Shown one piece after another: positions 1 to 7,892 of a stretch of DNA of 64,000 bases. Both the position numbers and the translations under genes were made by a program. The stretch is from Fictibacillus enclensis (GTDB lineage: Bacteria; Bacillota; Bacilli; Bacillales; Fictibacillaceae). The stretch spans positions 868,001 to 932,000 of the forward strand of contig NZ_KQ758617.1 of NCBI RefSeq assembly GCF_001457035.1, written 5' to 3'. The notes under the pieces were generated by a model. It did not search any database. It was not told the origin of the DNA and saw nothing but the letters and a program-made list of their open reading frames with translations. Each line of letters begins with the position of its first letter. The stretch's first letter is position 1.

Positions 1-189
1 GTGGGGGTAACGAATAACTGTCAATGCGCGGTTTTGCAAAAAGGGAAGGAGAAATGGAGCCATTTTAGCCAAATATTCAAGATAGTGGAGCTTCAAAATG
101 TCAAGGTTTGGCCACAGTGGTTTATCCGGAGACGTGATGCCCACCTTAATGCCATTGATCATTACTTCCTGCTGAGTATTTTTTCCCAT
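1..189 (-). CDS. LigD-type DNA polymerase/primase domain protein (partial, cut by window edge)
   Basis: Only the first 63 codons lie in the window. They read MGKNTQQEVMINGIKVGI and then a SPDKPLWP segment, followed by LHYLEYLAKMAPFLLPFL and LTVIRYPH. This is how the polymerase half of Bacillus LigD begins (known from the family). The polymerase fills and extends ends during Ku-dependent non-homologous end joining. The ATG at 189 is preceded by GGGAGGA with about 6 nt spacing. The start lies 28 nt inside the 3' end of the ligase gene and in another frame, so ligase and polymerase are separate polypeptides here, whereas B. subtilis LigD is one fused protein. The rest of the gene is outside the window, so catalytic residues cannot be checked. 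Confidence 0.8.
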   Translation of the reverse strand, partial: MGKNTQQEVMINGIKVGITSPDKPLWPNLDILKLHYLEYLAKMAPFLLPFLQNRALTVIRYPH

Positions 190-1124
190 GTACATTCCTC
201 CCAGCTAACATCAAAACGAAAGGCAACAAACCGGGGATGCCTTAACTGATGCTTATAGATTTCCAGATATCCCAGCTCAACACAGATGGATGGAGAAACG
301 GTAATGAACCGGGCATCCTCCGTTACTTTGTTTTTTTTCATAATCAGTATCAGGCTTTCCCGTTCTTTAGGTGACATTCCGTGGGAAAATAAACCTGCAA
401 GGACCGGTTTTCCTTCTTGAAGTGCGGCTACATGAAAAAAACCGTTGGATTTCTCATAAGCAGTAATGAAAAATACACCCTTTTGCGGGTTTTTTATTTT
501 AACCCACTTTTTGGTCCGCGCACCGGGATCGTAGGTACTTCCGCTCACTTTCGCAATGATTCCTTCACCATTTTCTTCTTTGATGTGCGCCCAGAGTTGA
601 TCGCTCTCTTTATGGGAAGGTACAAGAGCGATCCGGTCATTTTCTGCCAGATGGTCTGACAGGTGATCAAACACGATTTTGACCATTTCCTTTCGTTCAA
701 ATAGCGGTTTATCGGTGATCGTCTCTCCACGGATATGTACCATATCAAACACAACATAAGTAGAGGGAGTAAGCTTTGAAAAATACTGGATCTTTTCTGG
801 ATTTTTTAAACGGCCTCTTTTTTGCAGAGGTTCAAATGTTGCTTTGTACAGAGATTTCAGAATGCAAAGTTCTCCATCAAGGACAAGCGGCAAACAAGAG
901 CGGATGCTTGGTGTGAGCGAGATCAGTCTTTCAGCGACCTCGGGAAAAACAGAATTAAGGTTTTGACCGTTTCTGCTAAGTAGTGTCACATTGCTTTCCG
1001 TCCATTTGGCAATACACCGGTATCCGTCGTATTTGGTTTCATATATCCAGTCAGCAGAAGATGGGATTTCGCTGACCAGGGAAGGAAGCATCGGTTTGAA
1101 TGGTATACTGCTCATAAAACGCAA
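162..1124 (-). CDS. ligD: ATP-dependent DNA ligase (LigD ligase domain, stand-alone)
   Basis: A 320-residue ATP-dependent ligase. The nucleotidyl-lysine motif KYDGYR is near residue 31, with the EGIIAKV and KKWVKIKN motifs of the adenylation domain further on, then an OB-fold tail. It seals double-strand breaks with Ku in NHEJ. It abuts the Ku gene (1 nt junction at 1124/1125), so both are one transcript. The start is uncertain: TTG at 1124 with AAGAAAG upstream, or the ATG at 1115 giving MSSIPFKP. The length fits the ligase half of B. subtilis LigD (about 610 residues in total). The polymerase half follows as an overlapping gene in another frame. Family assignment is firm; the symbol is by analogy. 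Confidence 0.88.
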   Translation of the reverse strand: MRFMSSIPFKPMLPSLVSEIPSSADWIYETKYDGYRCIAKWTESNVTLLSRNGQNLNSVFPEVAERLISLTPSIRSCLPLVLDGELCILKSLYKATFEPLQKRGRLKNPEKIQYFSKLTPSTYVVFDMVHIRGETITDKPLFERKEMVKIVFDHLSDHLAENDRIALVPSHKESDQLWAHIKEENGEGIIAKVSGSTYDPGARTKKWVKIKNPQKGVFFITAYEKSNGFFHVAALQEGKPVLAGLFSHGMSPKERESLILIMKKNKVTEDARFITVSPSICVELGYLEIYKHQLRHPRFVAFRFDVSWEECTWEKILSRK

Positions 1125-1952
1125 TCAGGCTTTCTTCTTTTTGGGCTTCGTCTTTTTTGGCTTGACTTCCGCTTTTTTTTCACCCGTTTTAGATTGGTCA
1201 ATGCTTGCCTGCAATGCTTCCATTAAATCAACCACATTGGTACGCGGACGCTCTTCTGAAATCTGGACTTCTTTACCGGAAATTTTACTGTCAATGATTT
1301 CGAGAAGCGCTTCCCGATATTCATCTTTGTATTTCTCAGGCTCGAATTCAGTGGTCAGCTGTTCGATCAATTGCTTGGCCATTTCCAACTCTTTATCATT
1401 CACCTGTACCTCTTCGTCGATGCCGGGAACATGATCTACGTTTCTTACTTCATCAGGGTAATAGATGGTTTCCATCACAAGTCCTTTGTCATAGACCCGG
1501 ACAGCGGCAAGACTTTCTTTAGAGCGGATCGTTATTTTGGCAAGGCCGATCCGCCCGCTTTCTTTCATGGCTTCCTTCAATAAAGTGAAGGGTTTCGTGC
1601 CATTTTCTCCAGGTCCGATAAAATAGGAACGATTAAAATAAATAGGATCGATTTCCTCCAAAGATACAAAATCGATAATTTCAATGGATTTGTTTTTAAT
1701 GCCCGCGATTTTATCGAGATCTTCTTTTTCAATCAGGACGAATTTTCCAGGTTCATATTCATAGCCCTTCACAATGTCCTCTTGTTCAACGTGTTGTTCA
1801 CAAACGGGGCATGTTTTTTCATATTTGATGGGATTATGGCACTTTTTGTGCAAGTATCTCATTTTTATATCTTTATCTTCGGTTGCGGCAAACAATTTAA
1901 TCGGGATATTTACCAGCCCGAAGCTTATGCTTCCTTTCCACATCGTATGCAT
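1125..1952 (-). CDS. ku: NHEJ DNA end-binding protein Ku
   Basis: A 275-residue bacterial Ku that forms a ring on double-strand ends and recruits LigD. The start MHTMWKGSISFGLVNIPIKL is the hallmark Ku N-terminus. The ATG at 1952 is chosen because AAAGGGTG lies about 7 nt upstream; an earlier in-frame start at 1997 would add residues atypical of the family. A CxxC pair (CPVCEQ) lies near residue 48. The C-terminus is lysine-rich (KPKKTKPKKKKA), the basic DNA-binding tail known in many bacterial Ku proteins. First gene of the ku-ligase-polymerase unit. In Bacillus this system acts in spores (established knowledge). Confidence 0.95.
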   Translation of the reverse strand: MHTMWKGSISFGLVNIPIKLFAATEDKDIKMRYLHKKCHNPIKYEKTCPVCEQHVEQEDIVKGYEYEPGKFVLIEKEDLDKIAGIKNKSIEIIDFVSLEEIDPIYFNRSYFIGPGENGTKPFTLLKEAMKESGRIGLAKITIRSKESLAAVRVYDKGLVMETIYYPDEVRNVDHVPGIDEEVQVNDKELEMAKQLIEQLTTEFEPEKYKDEYREALLEIIDSKISGKEVQISEERPRTNVVDLMEALQASIDQSKTGEKKAEVKPKKTKPKKKKA

Positions 1953-2018
1953 TGTCAACACCCTTTCGATAGCATTCTTTTGCTTAGTTTGTGACAATGA
2001 CGGGTAGTTTTATCCAAA

Positions 2019-2046
2019 CAAAAAAAGCCGATGAAACTTCGGCTTT
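2019..2046 (-). terminator. rho-independent terminator after the SDR gene
   Basis: The minus strand reads AAAGCCGA, a 7-nt loop, TCGGCTTT and then a run of T. It ends the short-chain dehydrogenase transcript and separates it from ku. Confidence 0.85.
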
Positions 2047-2059
2047 CATAAATATTCTG

Positions 2060-2929
2060 TTATCCGTTGACGACAGTGCCTCCATTGATGTGAATGGTTT
2101 GCCCGGACACGTAGGAAGAGTCATCGCTTGCAAGGTAGACGTAAGCAGGAGCAAGTTCTTCCGGCTGTCCTGGACGCTTCATAGGGGAGTTCTGGCCGAA
2201 TTTGTCCACTTCATCAGCAGAGAAAGTTGCTGGAATAAGCGGGGTCCAGATTGGGCCTGGAGCAACAGCATTAACACGGATTCCTTTTTCCACGATGGAA
2301 TTGGAGAGTGCACGTGTAAATGATAGGATGGCTCCTTTGGTGGATGAATAATCAATCAGCTTTGGATTTCCTTGATAAGCTGTAATGGAAGTCGTATTAA
2401 TGATTGAACTGCCAGCTTTTAAATGTTTTAATGCAGCCTTTGTCAGATAGAACATGGAGAAGATATTTGTTCTGAACGTTTTCTCCAGCTGTTCGGCAGT
2501 AATGTCTTCAAGACTGTTTTGCGGGTGTTGTTCACCGGCATTGTTTACAAGAATATCAAGCTTTCCAAATTCACCGACTGTTTTTTCAATAACGTCTTTG
2601 CAGAAGTTTTCATCACCAAGATCACCGGAAAACAGTATGCAGCGAACGCCTTCCTGTTCTATGAGGGACTTTGTTTCTTCCGCATCTTGCTGCTCATTCA
2701 AATAAACAATGGCGACATCTGCACCTTCTTTGGCGAAGGCAATGGCGGCTGCTTTGCCGATTCCGCTGTCTCCGCCTGTTACGATTGCCGCTTTCCCTTT
2801 TAGCTTTTCACTGCCTCTGTACGTTTTGGCATCTGATTGCGGCTGCGGAGTCATCTCAGTTTCGGTTCCCGGCTGGTGAGACTGGTGCTGGGCAGGAGGG
2901 TCTATTTTTCGGTTTTGTTCTTCGCTCAT
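2060..2929 (-). CDS. short-chain dehydrogenase/reductase, general-stress type (YhdF/YdaD-like)
   Basis: A 289-residue classical SDR. After a proline/glutamine-rich N-terminal extension of about 45 residues comes the cofactor loop TGGDSGIGKA, then NNAG near residue 130, the catalytic serine region (NTTSITAYQG) and YSSTK as the YxxxK pair, ending SGQTIHINGG. The extension plus this core is typical of the Bacillus stress-induced group (YhdF, YdaD, YhxC/YhxD). The substrate is unknown; an alcohol, aldehyde or sugar is likely. A ribosome site (AGGAGCGATG) precedes the ATG at 2929. No convincing sigma-B promoter was found upstream. Confidence 0.85.
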   Translation of the reverse strand: MSEEQNRKIDPPAQHQSHQPGTETEMTPQPQSDAKTYRGSEKLKGKAAIVTGGDSGIGKAAAIAFAKEGADVAIVYLNEQQDAEETKSLIEQEGVRCILFSGDLGDENFCKDVIEKTVGEFGKLDILVNNAGEQHPQNSLEDITAEQLEKTFRTNIFSMFYLTKAALKHLKAGSSIINTTSITAYQGNPKLIDYSSTKGAILSFTRALSNSIVEKGIRVNAVAPGPIWTPLIPATFSADEVDKFGQNSPMKRPGQPEELAPAYVYLASDDSSYVSGQTIHINGGTVVNG

Positions 2930-3023
2930 GCATCATCGCTCCTTTTTCCAATGTTTGAATACGATGTTATTCTTCCACAAACCCCCTTCCATCAAACCTT
3001 TTTTAGAAAAAGCTGAACAGATA

Positions 3024-3052
3024 TTGTTCATCTTTTTAAAGTGTTGCATAAT
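3024..3052 (+). promoter_or_regulatory. SigA-type promoter of the histidine kinase gene
   Basis: TTGTTC (3024-3029), a 17-nt spacer and CATAAT (3047-3052), 37 nt before the ATG. Confidence 0.5.
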
Positions 3053-3088
3053 GAATGAAAAGACAGAGAAAAGAGAGGCAGTGGTTTC

Positions 3089-4240
3089 ATGATAGGTGTA
3101 GAAACATTAACCGTGGAACAGCTCGACTTCGCAATTCATCACTTGCGTACGCATCATGAAATAATTGTTTCTGAATGGCTGGATCGCGCGATGATCAAAA
3201 AAGCGGATCCCTTTTATACAGAGGTAATGAGGAATGGCAGCACAACAATTCATTTGCTGTGTCAATACCTTGAAAATCCGGACGTTGAACTGATAAAGGA
3301 TTTCACCAAAAAGATTGCTCCTGAACGGATTGAGGCCAAAACGGATATCAGTGAATTTGTATTTAATATTAATTCTGGAAGACAAATTGTCCATGAACGG
3401 ATCTTTATTCCTGATTTCGGCCCGAATGAACAGCGCTGGATCAGTCTCATGATCAATCAGTTTTTTGATCATCTTCTTTATTTTGCGATCCAAGAATTTT
3501 CGGAGCTGAACGATCTCATCATCGAAAACAAAAATCAGTTTATCCAGGAGATGCATAATGACCGGCTTACGATCTTAGGACAAATTGCTGCCAGCTTTGC
3601 CCATGAATTTCGTAATCCGCTCACGTCTATCAAAGGTTTCATCTATCTTTTAAACTCTGAATTAACCCCTTCACCCAAAACGGATTACTATACATCCATC
3701 ATTAATAGTGAACTGGAAAATCTACAGGAAAAAATCAGCCAGTTTCTTTTGTTGTCAAAAATGAAAGGACTTGACGACCTGATTTCCATATTTGATTTGT
3801 CTGCCTGTCTACATGAAATGATCGATTTCATGTATCCGCGTTTTCTTGAAGCCAAGATAAACCTAACCGCAAACATTGCCCCAAATCTGAAAGTGGAGGG
3901 AGATAAAGATCAGCTGAAACAGGTGATTTTAAATATATTGAACAATGCCGTTGAGGAATTGTGCGATTTGCCGGAAGAACGGATTATTCATGTGAGTGCT
4001 TTCCTAATGGGCTCCAGAATCGGTCTTGAGATATCGAACAATGGTTCACAAATTCCGGCTCACCTGCTCGAAAACATTTTTGAACCCTTCATCACGACCA
4101 AAGAGCTTGGAACAGGACTTGGCCTTTCGGTTTGTAAACAAATCGTTGAAAAGCATAACGGTCTGATTATCGTGTCATCGAATGAAGAGCAAACCATCTT
4201 TTCAATCTCACTACCTCAAGCCCAGGAAAAAACATCTTAA
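3089..4240 (+). CDS. soluble sensor histidine kinase (HisKA + HATPase_c)
   Basis: A 383-residue kinase without membrane segments. The N-terminal 150 residues form a helical sensor region resembling the HisK_N/RsbR-type N-domains of Bacillus kinases (tentative). The phospho-acceptor box is FAHEFRNPLTSIKGF (His near 170). The ATP domain has the N box ILNNAVEEL, the F box FEPFITT and the G2 box GTGLGLSV, so all catalytic elements are present. No response regulator is adjacent, which suggests an orphan kinase, possibly feeding the Spo0 phosphorelay as orphan Bacillus kinases often do (inference). It has its own promoter and a terminator overlapping its stop codon, so hmp downstream is a separate unit. 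Confidence 0.88.
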   Translation: MIGVETLTVEQLDFAIHHLRTHHEIIVSEWLDRAMIKKADPFYTEVMRNGSTTIHLLCQYLENPDVELIKDFTKKIAPERIEAKTDISEFVFNINSGRQIVHERIFIPDFGPNEQRWISLMINQFFDHLLYFAIQEFSELNDLIIENKNQFIQEMHNDRLTILGQIAASFAHEFRNPLTSIKGFIYLLNSELTPSPKTDYYTSIINSELENLQEKISQFLLLSKMKGLDDLISIFDLSACLHEMIDFMYPRFLEAKINLTANIAPNLKVEGDKDQLKQVILNILNNAVEELCDLPEERIIHVSAFLMGSRIGLEISNNGSQIPAHLLENIFEPFITTKELGTGLGLSVCKQIVEKHNGLIIVSSNEEQTIFSISLPQAQEKTS

Positions 4241-4256
4241 CGGATGTTTTTTAGTT
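4227..4256 (+). terminator. terminator of the histidine kinase gene
   Basis: AACATC, a 6-nt loop, GATGTT and a T-rich tail. The stop codon TAA (4238-4240) lies in the loop. Confidence 0.75.
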
Positions 4257-4278
4257 TTCACAAATCTGACATGAGAAA

Positions 4279-4321
4279 AGTGATTGCAATCACAAAGTGA
4301 CCCTTAGGGCTTTTTTATAAT
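4279..4321 (+). promoter_or_regulatory. Fnr/Crp-type operator and -10 box of hmp
   Basis: GTGATTGCAATCAC (4280-4293) is a perfect palindrome of the form GTGA-N6-TCAC, matching the Fnr/Crp consensus TGTGA-N6-TCACA. A perfect -10 box TATAAT lies at 4316-4321 with no recognisable -35. If transcription starts about 7 nt after the -10 (near 4328), the palindrome is centred at about -41.5, the classical class II activator position. I infer activation by an Fnr-like regulator under oxygen limitation. Confidence 0.65.
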
Positions 4322-4342
4322 GTATTTGTAAGTAACAAACAC
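4322..4342 (+). promoter_or_regulatory. 21-bp inverted repeat over the hmp transcription start
   Basis: The arms GTATTTGT and ACAAACAC (7 of 8 pairs match) are separated by 5 nt, immediately after the -10 box. The position suits a repressor; NsrR is a candidate because it represses hmp in Bacillus, but the sequence match to a known NsrR box is not established. Confidence 0.4.
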
Positions 4343-4359
4343 ATAAAGGGGTCTTTAAC

Positions 4360-5592
4360 ATGCTGGATCAAAAAACAATTGATATCATCAAATCAACTGT
4401 GCCTGTTCTTGAAATCCATGGAAAAGCAATAACAACAAAATTTTACAGTAACCTGTTCACCAAACATCCGGAACTTTTAAATATTTTTAATCATGCCAAT
4501 CAAAAGAAAGGCCGTCAGCAAACGGCTTTGGCAAATGCCGTGTATGCAGCGGCTGCACACATTGATAAACTTGAAGCCATTTTGCCGGCGGTAAAACAAA
4601 TTGCCCAAAAACACAGAAGCCTGGGAATTCAGCCCGAGCATTATCCGATTGTCGGTGAAAATCTCCTCATTGCGATCAAAGAGGTTCTGGGAGATGCAGC
4701 GACTCCAGAAATTATTGAAGCGTGGGGAAAAGCATACGGGGTAATTGCTGACGCCTTTATCGACGTTGAACGTGAAATGTATGAAGAAGCAGAACAACAG
4801 CCAGGCGGCTGGGAAGGGTTCAGGGATTTTGTTGTCGACCGTGTGGAAGAGGAAAGCTCTGTGATTACTTCCTTTTATCTCAAACCGGCCGACCAGAAGC
4901 CCATTGCTTCGTATAAACCCGGACAATATATTTCTATCAAATTCCAGATCGAAGGGGAGGAGTACACTCATATCCGCCAGTACAGCCTTTCCGATGCACC
5001 GAATGAAGCATATTACAGAATCAGTGTGAAAAAAGAAAGCATGGGAGATGTTCCAGGTAAAGTATCTGTTCATCTTCATGATCATATAGAAAAGGGAAGC
5101 ATTCTCCAAGTCAGTGCTCCAGCCGGAGAATTTTACCTTAATGAAGAAAGCACTGCCCCTGTGGTTCTCTTAAGCGGTGGGGTGGGTCAGACCCCAATGG
5201 TCAGCATGCTGAATTCACTTGTGAAATGCAAGGCTAATCGCCAGGTTACTTTTATTCATGCAGCAATTGACAGCAACCACCATGCGTTTAAGGAACATGT
5301 ACAAAAGGTAACCGATGAACATGAGACTATAAAAAGCTATGTGGTTTATGAGAAACCGCTAGAACAGGATAGAAGTCAAAAGTCGTTCGATAAGGAAGGC
5401 TATGTCAATAAAGAGTGGCTGAAAGAATTGGCTCTGGATCCGAAAGCTGAATATTATTTTTGCGGACCGGTTCCTTTTATGAAAGCTGTATACCGCATCC
5501 TAACGGATTTAGATATCCCTGAAAGCCAGATCCGTTTTGAATTCTTCGGCCCTGCCGCAGAACTGACAGGACCAGAAGTAGTAAATGCCTGA
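4360..5592 (+). CDS. hmp: flavohemoglobin, nitric oxide dioxygenase
   Basis: A 410-residue flavohemoglobin (B. subtilis Hmp about 399). The globin domain spans residues 1-135, with Tyr29 (B10), Gln53/54 in the distal pocket and the proximal His85 (KHRSLGI). Then come an FAD domain (IRQYSLSD, the RxYS motif, near 205) and an NAD domain (GGVGQTPM near 272; FCGPVPFM near 367). It oxidises NO to nitrate with O2 and NADPH or NADH, protecting against nitrosative stress. AAAGGGG lies 8 nt before the ATG. Fnr-type control is suggested by the upstream sites. Monocistronic, with a terminator after it. Confidence 0.96.
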   Translation: MLDQKTIDIIKSTVPVLEIHGKAITTKFYSNLFTKHPELLNIFNHANQKKGRQQTALANAVYAAAAHIDKLEAILPAVKQIAQKHRSLGIQPEHYPIVGENLLIAIKEVLGDAATPEIIEAWGKAYGVIADAFIDVEREMYEEAEQQPGGWEGFRDFVVDRVEEESSVITSFYLKPADQKPIASYKPGQYISIKFQIEGEEYTHIRQYSLSDAPNEAYYRISVKKESMGDVPGKVSVHLHDHIEKGSILQVSAPAGEFYLNEESTAPVVLLSGGVGQTPMVSMLNSLVKCKANRQVTFIHAAIDSNHHAFKEHVQKVTDEHETIKSYVVYEKPLEQDRSQKSFDKEGYVNKEWLKELALDPKAEYYFCGPVPFMKAVYRILTDLDIPESQIRFEFFGPAAELTGPEVVNA

Positions 5593-5602
5593 TTTCATAA
5601 AT

Positions 5603-5633
5603 AAAAAAACATCCATTACGGATGTTTTTTTAT
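5603..5633 (+). terminator. terminator after hmp
   Basis: AAAAACATCC, loop ATTAC, GGATGTTTTTT with a T run. The hairpin is symmetrical enough to serve the convergent small gene as well. Confidence 0.85.
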
Positions 5634-5634
5634 T

Positions 5635-5772
5635 TTATAAGTGGTCTGTTTCCTTGGAGAATGAATGTTTTCCAGCTGTTTTATTCTGCTGTTCTGCTTC
5701 GTTTTTCAGTTGATTCTCCGCTTGATGGTCTTGTTTTCTTTTGTCATCGTCTTTTGTGTACTTGTGTGCCAT
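5635..5772 (-). CDS. small hydrophilic protein, 45 residues (DUF3941-like)
   Basis: The sequence starts MAHKYTKDDDKRKQDHQAE and ends SFSKETDHL. It is highly charged, rich in K, D, Q and N, with no hydrophobic segment. The C-terminal pattern recalls the short Bacillus DUF3941 proteins (from memory, unverified). GAGGAGGCG lies 8 nt before the ATG. The stop codon abuts the hmp terminator. The leader contains a long imperfect hairpin (5775-5812) whose right arm includes the ribosome site. Function unknown. Confidence 0.7.
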   Translation of the reverse strand: MAHKYTKDDDKRKQDHQAENQLKNEAEQQNKTAGKHSFSKETDHL

Positions 5773-5774
5773 GG

Positions 5775-5812
5775 GATATCGCCTCCTCATGATTAACATG
5801 AACGAGGATATC
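5775..5812 (-). promoter_or_regulatory. hairpin masking the ribosome binding site of the 45-residue gene
   Basis: On the minus strand GATAT-CCTC-TCATG pairs with CATGA-GAGG-ATATC around a TTAAT loop, with small bulges. The GAGG of the ribosome site is in the stem. The hairpin also lies just after the degV stop codon but has no T run. Confidence 0.4.
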
Positions 5813-5817
5813 AGGCA

Positions 5818-6684
5818 TTATGCATCAGTGTAAGGTTTTGTCATAAAAAACATGGCGATGGTTCCTGGTCCCGCATGAGAGCCGATGGCGCATCCGATCA
5901 TAGAAATCATGATCTGCTCACAACCTGTTTCTGCTTTAATCATTTCTTTGAGCGAATTTGCCGCTTCCTGATCGTCCGCATGACTGATGCCGATAATCTG
6001 GTCACTCAAATCGGTTCCGCGTTCTTTCATCAGTTCGATCATCCGGCCAAATACCTTCTTTTTCCCACGTATTTTTTCGATGGGAAACAATTTTCCGTCT
6101 TTCATATGAAGGACAGGTTTAATCTTAAGAAGGCTCCCCATCATGGCCTGTGTTTTGCTGACTCTTCCGCCGCGCAATAAATATTCAAGGTCATCTACGG
6201 TAAAGATATGCTCAGTATGATTTTTACAATATTCTGCTGTAGTGATTACGTCTTCAAAGGAGCCGCCTTCCTTTGCACGTTTGGCAGCCTGATATACGAC
6301 AAGCCCAAAACCAAGAGAAGCACATTGTGAATCTATGACCGAAAGCTCGGCATCAGGGAATTCTTCCATTACTTCCTGGCGAATCAGCTCGGCCGTCTGG
6401 TACGTGCCGCTCAAACCTGAGGACAGAGTGATGTATACACAGGGAGTATTTTCCTTTGCGTATTGTTGGAACGCTTCTCTGACGAGCAGGGGAGGAACCT
6501 GGGATGTTTTTGGAGCCGCTCCCTCACGCATTTGATTATACAGCTGGACGGGCTGTATGGTTTTCCGGTCATATTCTTCCCGGTCATGGATCGTAACGAC
6601 CAAAGGAAGCATCGTAATGTTAAATTCATCGATGATGTGCTGTGGTAAATCACAGCCGCTGTCTGTTATGATCTGGACGCCCAT
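5818..6684 (-). CDS. yitS: DegV family fatty-acid-binding protein (YitS-like)
   Basis: A 288-residue DegV protein. It begins MGVQIITDSGCDLPQ, with the family TSQVPP motif near residue 61, SSGLSGTYQTA near 92 and GGRVSK in the middle. Proteins of this family bind a fatty acid (FakB-type) and present it to the FakA kinase (established for the family). The ATG at 6684 has AGGTGA 6 nt upstream; the in-frame start at 6699 lacks a ribosome site. It is followed on the other strand by yitT, as in the B. subtilis yitS/yitT neighbourhood, which supports the symbol. A second DegV gene lies at 41597-42448. Confidence 0.85.
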   Translation of the reverse strand: MGVQIITDSGCDLPQHIIDEFNITMLPLVVTIHDREEYDRKTIQPVQLYNQMREGAAPKTSQVPPLLVREAFQQYAKENTPCVYITLSSGLSGTYQTAELIRQEVMEEFPDAELSVIDSQCASLGFGLVVYQAAKRAKEGGSFEDVITTAEYCKNHTEHIFTVDDLEYLLRGGRVSKTQAMMGSLLKIKPVLHMKDGKLFPIEKIRGKKKVFGRMIELMKERGTDLSDQIIGISHADDQEAANSLKEMIKAETGCEQIMISMIGCAIGSHAGPGTIAMFFMTKPYTDA

Positions 6685-6841
6685 ATAAATCACCTGCACT
6701 TTTTTATGTATGATACGTTAAGTGTATACTTCACCCCAGGTAAAGGCAATAGATTGTTTGCCGGAAACCTATTGACTATACAACGTAATTTTGATAAAAA
6801 CAGATAGTTGGACAAAGATATAATTTGAAAGGAAATCCTCC

Positions 6842-7693
6842 ATGAACTACTCACCACTCCAAGAATTAAAGAAAATTATCGTCATTGTATTCGGTGCAGC
6901 GCTTAATGCGGTTGCCCTTAATTTGTTTTTAATACCGGCAAAGGTATATGCCAGTGGATTTACAGGTGTGGCTCAGCTCGTATCCTCACTCCTTATTCAT
7001 TCCCCTGTACCGATTTCAACGGGTGTGCTTTTGTTTGTTTTAAATGTTCCGGTGGCTGTTATCGGTTGGATGAAGGTCGGCAAATCCTTCACCATATACA
7101 GTTTTTTCTGCGTCTTTATGATGTCTTTTTTTCTGGAAATCATACCCGTAGCTGAAATATCGGAAGACATCCTCCTTAATGCCGTATTTGGAGGAGTAAT
7201 CGCAGCGGTCGGGGTAGGCTTCACGCTGAAATATGGTGCCTCAACAGGAGGACTGGACATTGTGGCCATGATTTTGTCACGCAAGCACAATCGTCCCATC
7301 GGCACTTATTTTCTGATCCTAAATGGTTCTATCATTTTGGCAGCCGGTTTGCTGTTTGGCTGGGAAAAAGCGCTTTACACCTTGGTGACTTTGTATGTGA
7401 GCACAAGGATCATCGATGCGATTCATACACGCCATGAAAAATTGACGGCTATGATCGTGACGAAAAAAGGGAGCGAACTGAAAGAAGCCATTCACTCCAA
7501 GCTGGTTAGGGGTATTACCATCGTCCCGGCAAAAGGGGCCTTCTCCAATGAAAATAAAGAGATGCTCATCATCGTCGTTACCCGCTACGAACTTTACGAT
7601 TTAGAAAATATCCTAAAAGAAGTCGATCCAAATGCCTTTACCAACATTGTCAATACTACAGGAATCTTTGGGTTGTTCCGAAGAGATGATTAA
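6842..7693 (+). CDS. yitT: YitT family integral membrane protein (DUF161 + DUF2179)
   Basis: 283 residues with five or six membrane helices in the first 200 (for example VFGAALNAVALNLFLIP and ILNGSIILAAGLLFGW) and the family signature KYGASTGGLDIVA near residue 130. A soluble DUF2179 domain follows (ITIVPAKGAFSNE to the end). Function is unknown; a transport role is often proposed. AAAGGA precedes the ATG at 6842. A TTGACT at 6772 with a T/A-rich -10 near 6795 is a plausible promoter. The position beside yitS matches B. subtilis. Confidence 0.9.
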   Translation: MNYSPLQELKKIIVIVFGAALNAVALNLFLIPAKVYASGFTGVAQLVSSLLIHSPVPISTGVLLFVLNVPVAVIGWMKVGKSFTIYSFFCVFMMSFFLEIIPVAEISEDILLNAVFGGVIAAVGVGFTLKYGASTGGLDIVAMILSRKHNRPIGTYFLILNGSIILAAGLLFGWEKALYTLVTLYVSTRIIDAIHTRHEKLTAMIVTKKGSELKEAIHSKLVRGITIVPAKGAFSNENKEMLIIVVTRYELYDLENILKEVDPNAFTNIVNTTGIFGLFRRDD

Positions 7694-7734
7694 AAGGAAG
7701 GTCTGTTTGCAAAACTTGGTGCACTCGAAAGTTA

Positions 7735-7830
7735 GTTGATTTCCGTTCCAGGATGTCTTGTTTTACCGGCGCAAACGCCTACCTGGTCTCACCTGTCACG
7801 CATATCCCGCAGGACAAATGCTCGTGAAGA
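7735..7830 (+). repeat. dispersed intergenic repeat, copy A (degenerate)
   Basis: It shares GTTGATTTCCGTTCCAGGAT, TTTTACCGGCGC..CGCCT and TCTCACCTGTC-CGC..TCCCGCAGGAC with the other copies at 14727-14900 (inverted) and 63158-63275. The internal stem arms are decayed here. It sits in the spacer between yitT and the Nfu_N gene, where nothing else was seen. Confidence 0.65.
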
Positions 7831-7853
7831 AATCTGTTTCCAAAAGCCAATGA

Positions 7854-7886
7854 AAAAGCGGACTTTCACATGAAAGTCCGCTTTTG
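7854..7886 (-). terminator. terminator after the Nfu_N gene
   Basis: An almost perfect stem of AAGCGGACTTTCA and TGAAAGTCCGCTT; the minus strand continues with T residues. It may work in both directions and also close yitT. Confidence 0.85.
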
Positions 7887-7892
7887 CTTGTC

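Noticed and set aside
2930-3020. Sigma-B promoter for the stress-type dehydrogenase
   Set aside because: GTTT and GGGTTT are present but only about 9 nt apart, too close for a sigma-B promoter.
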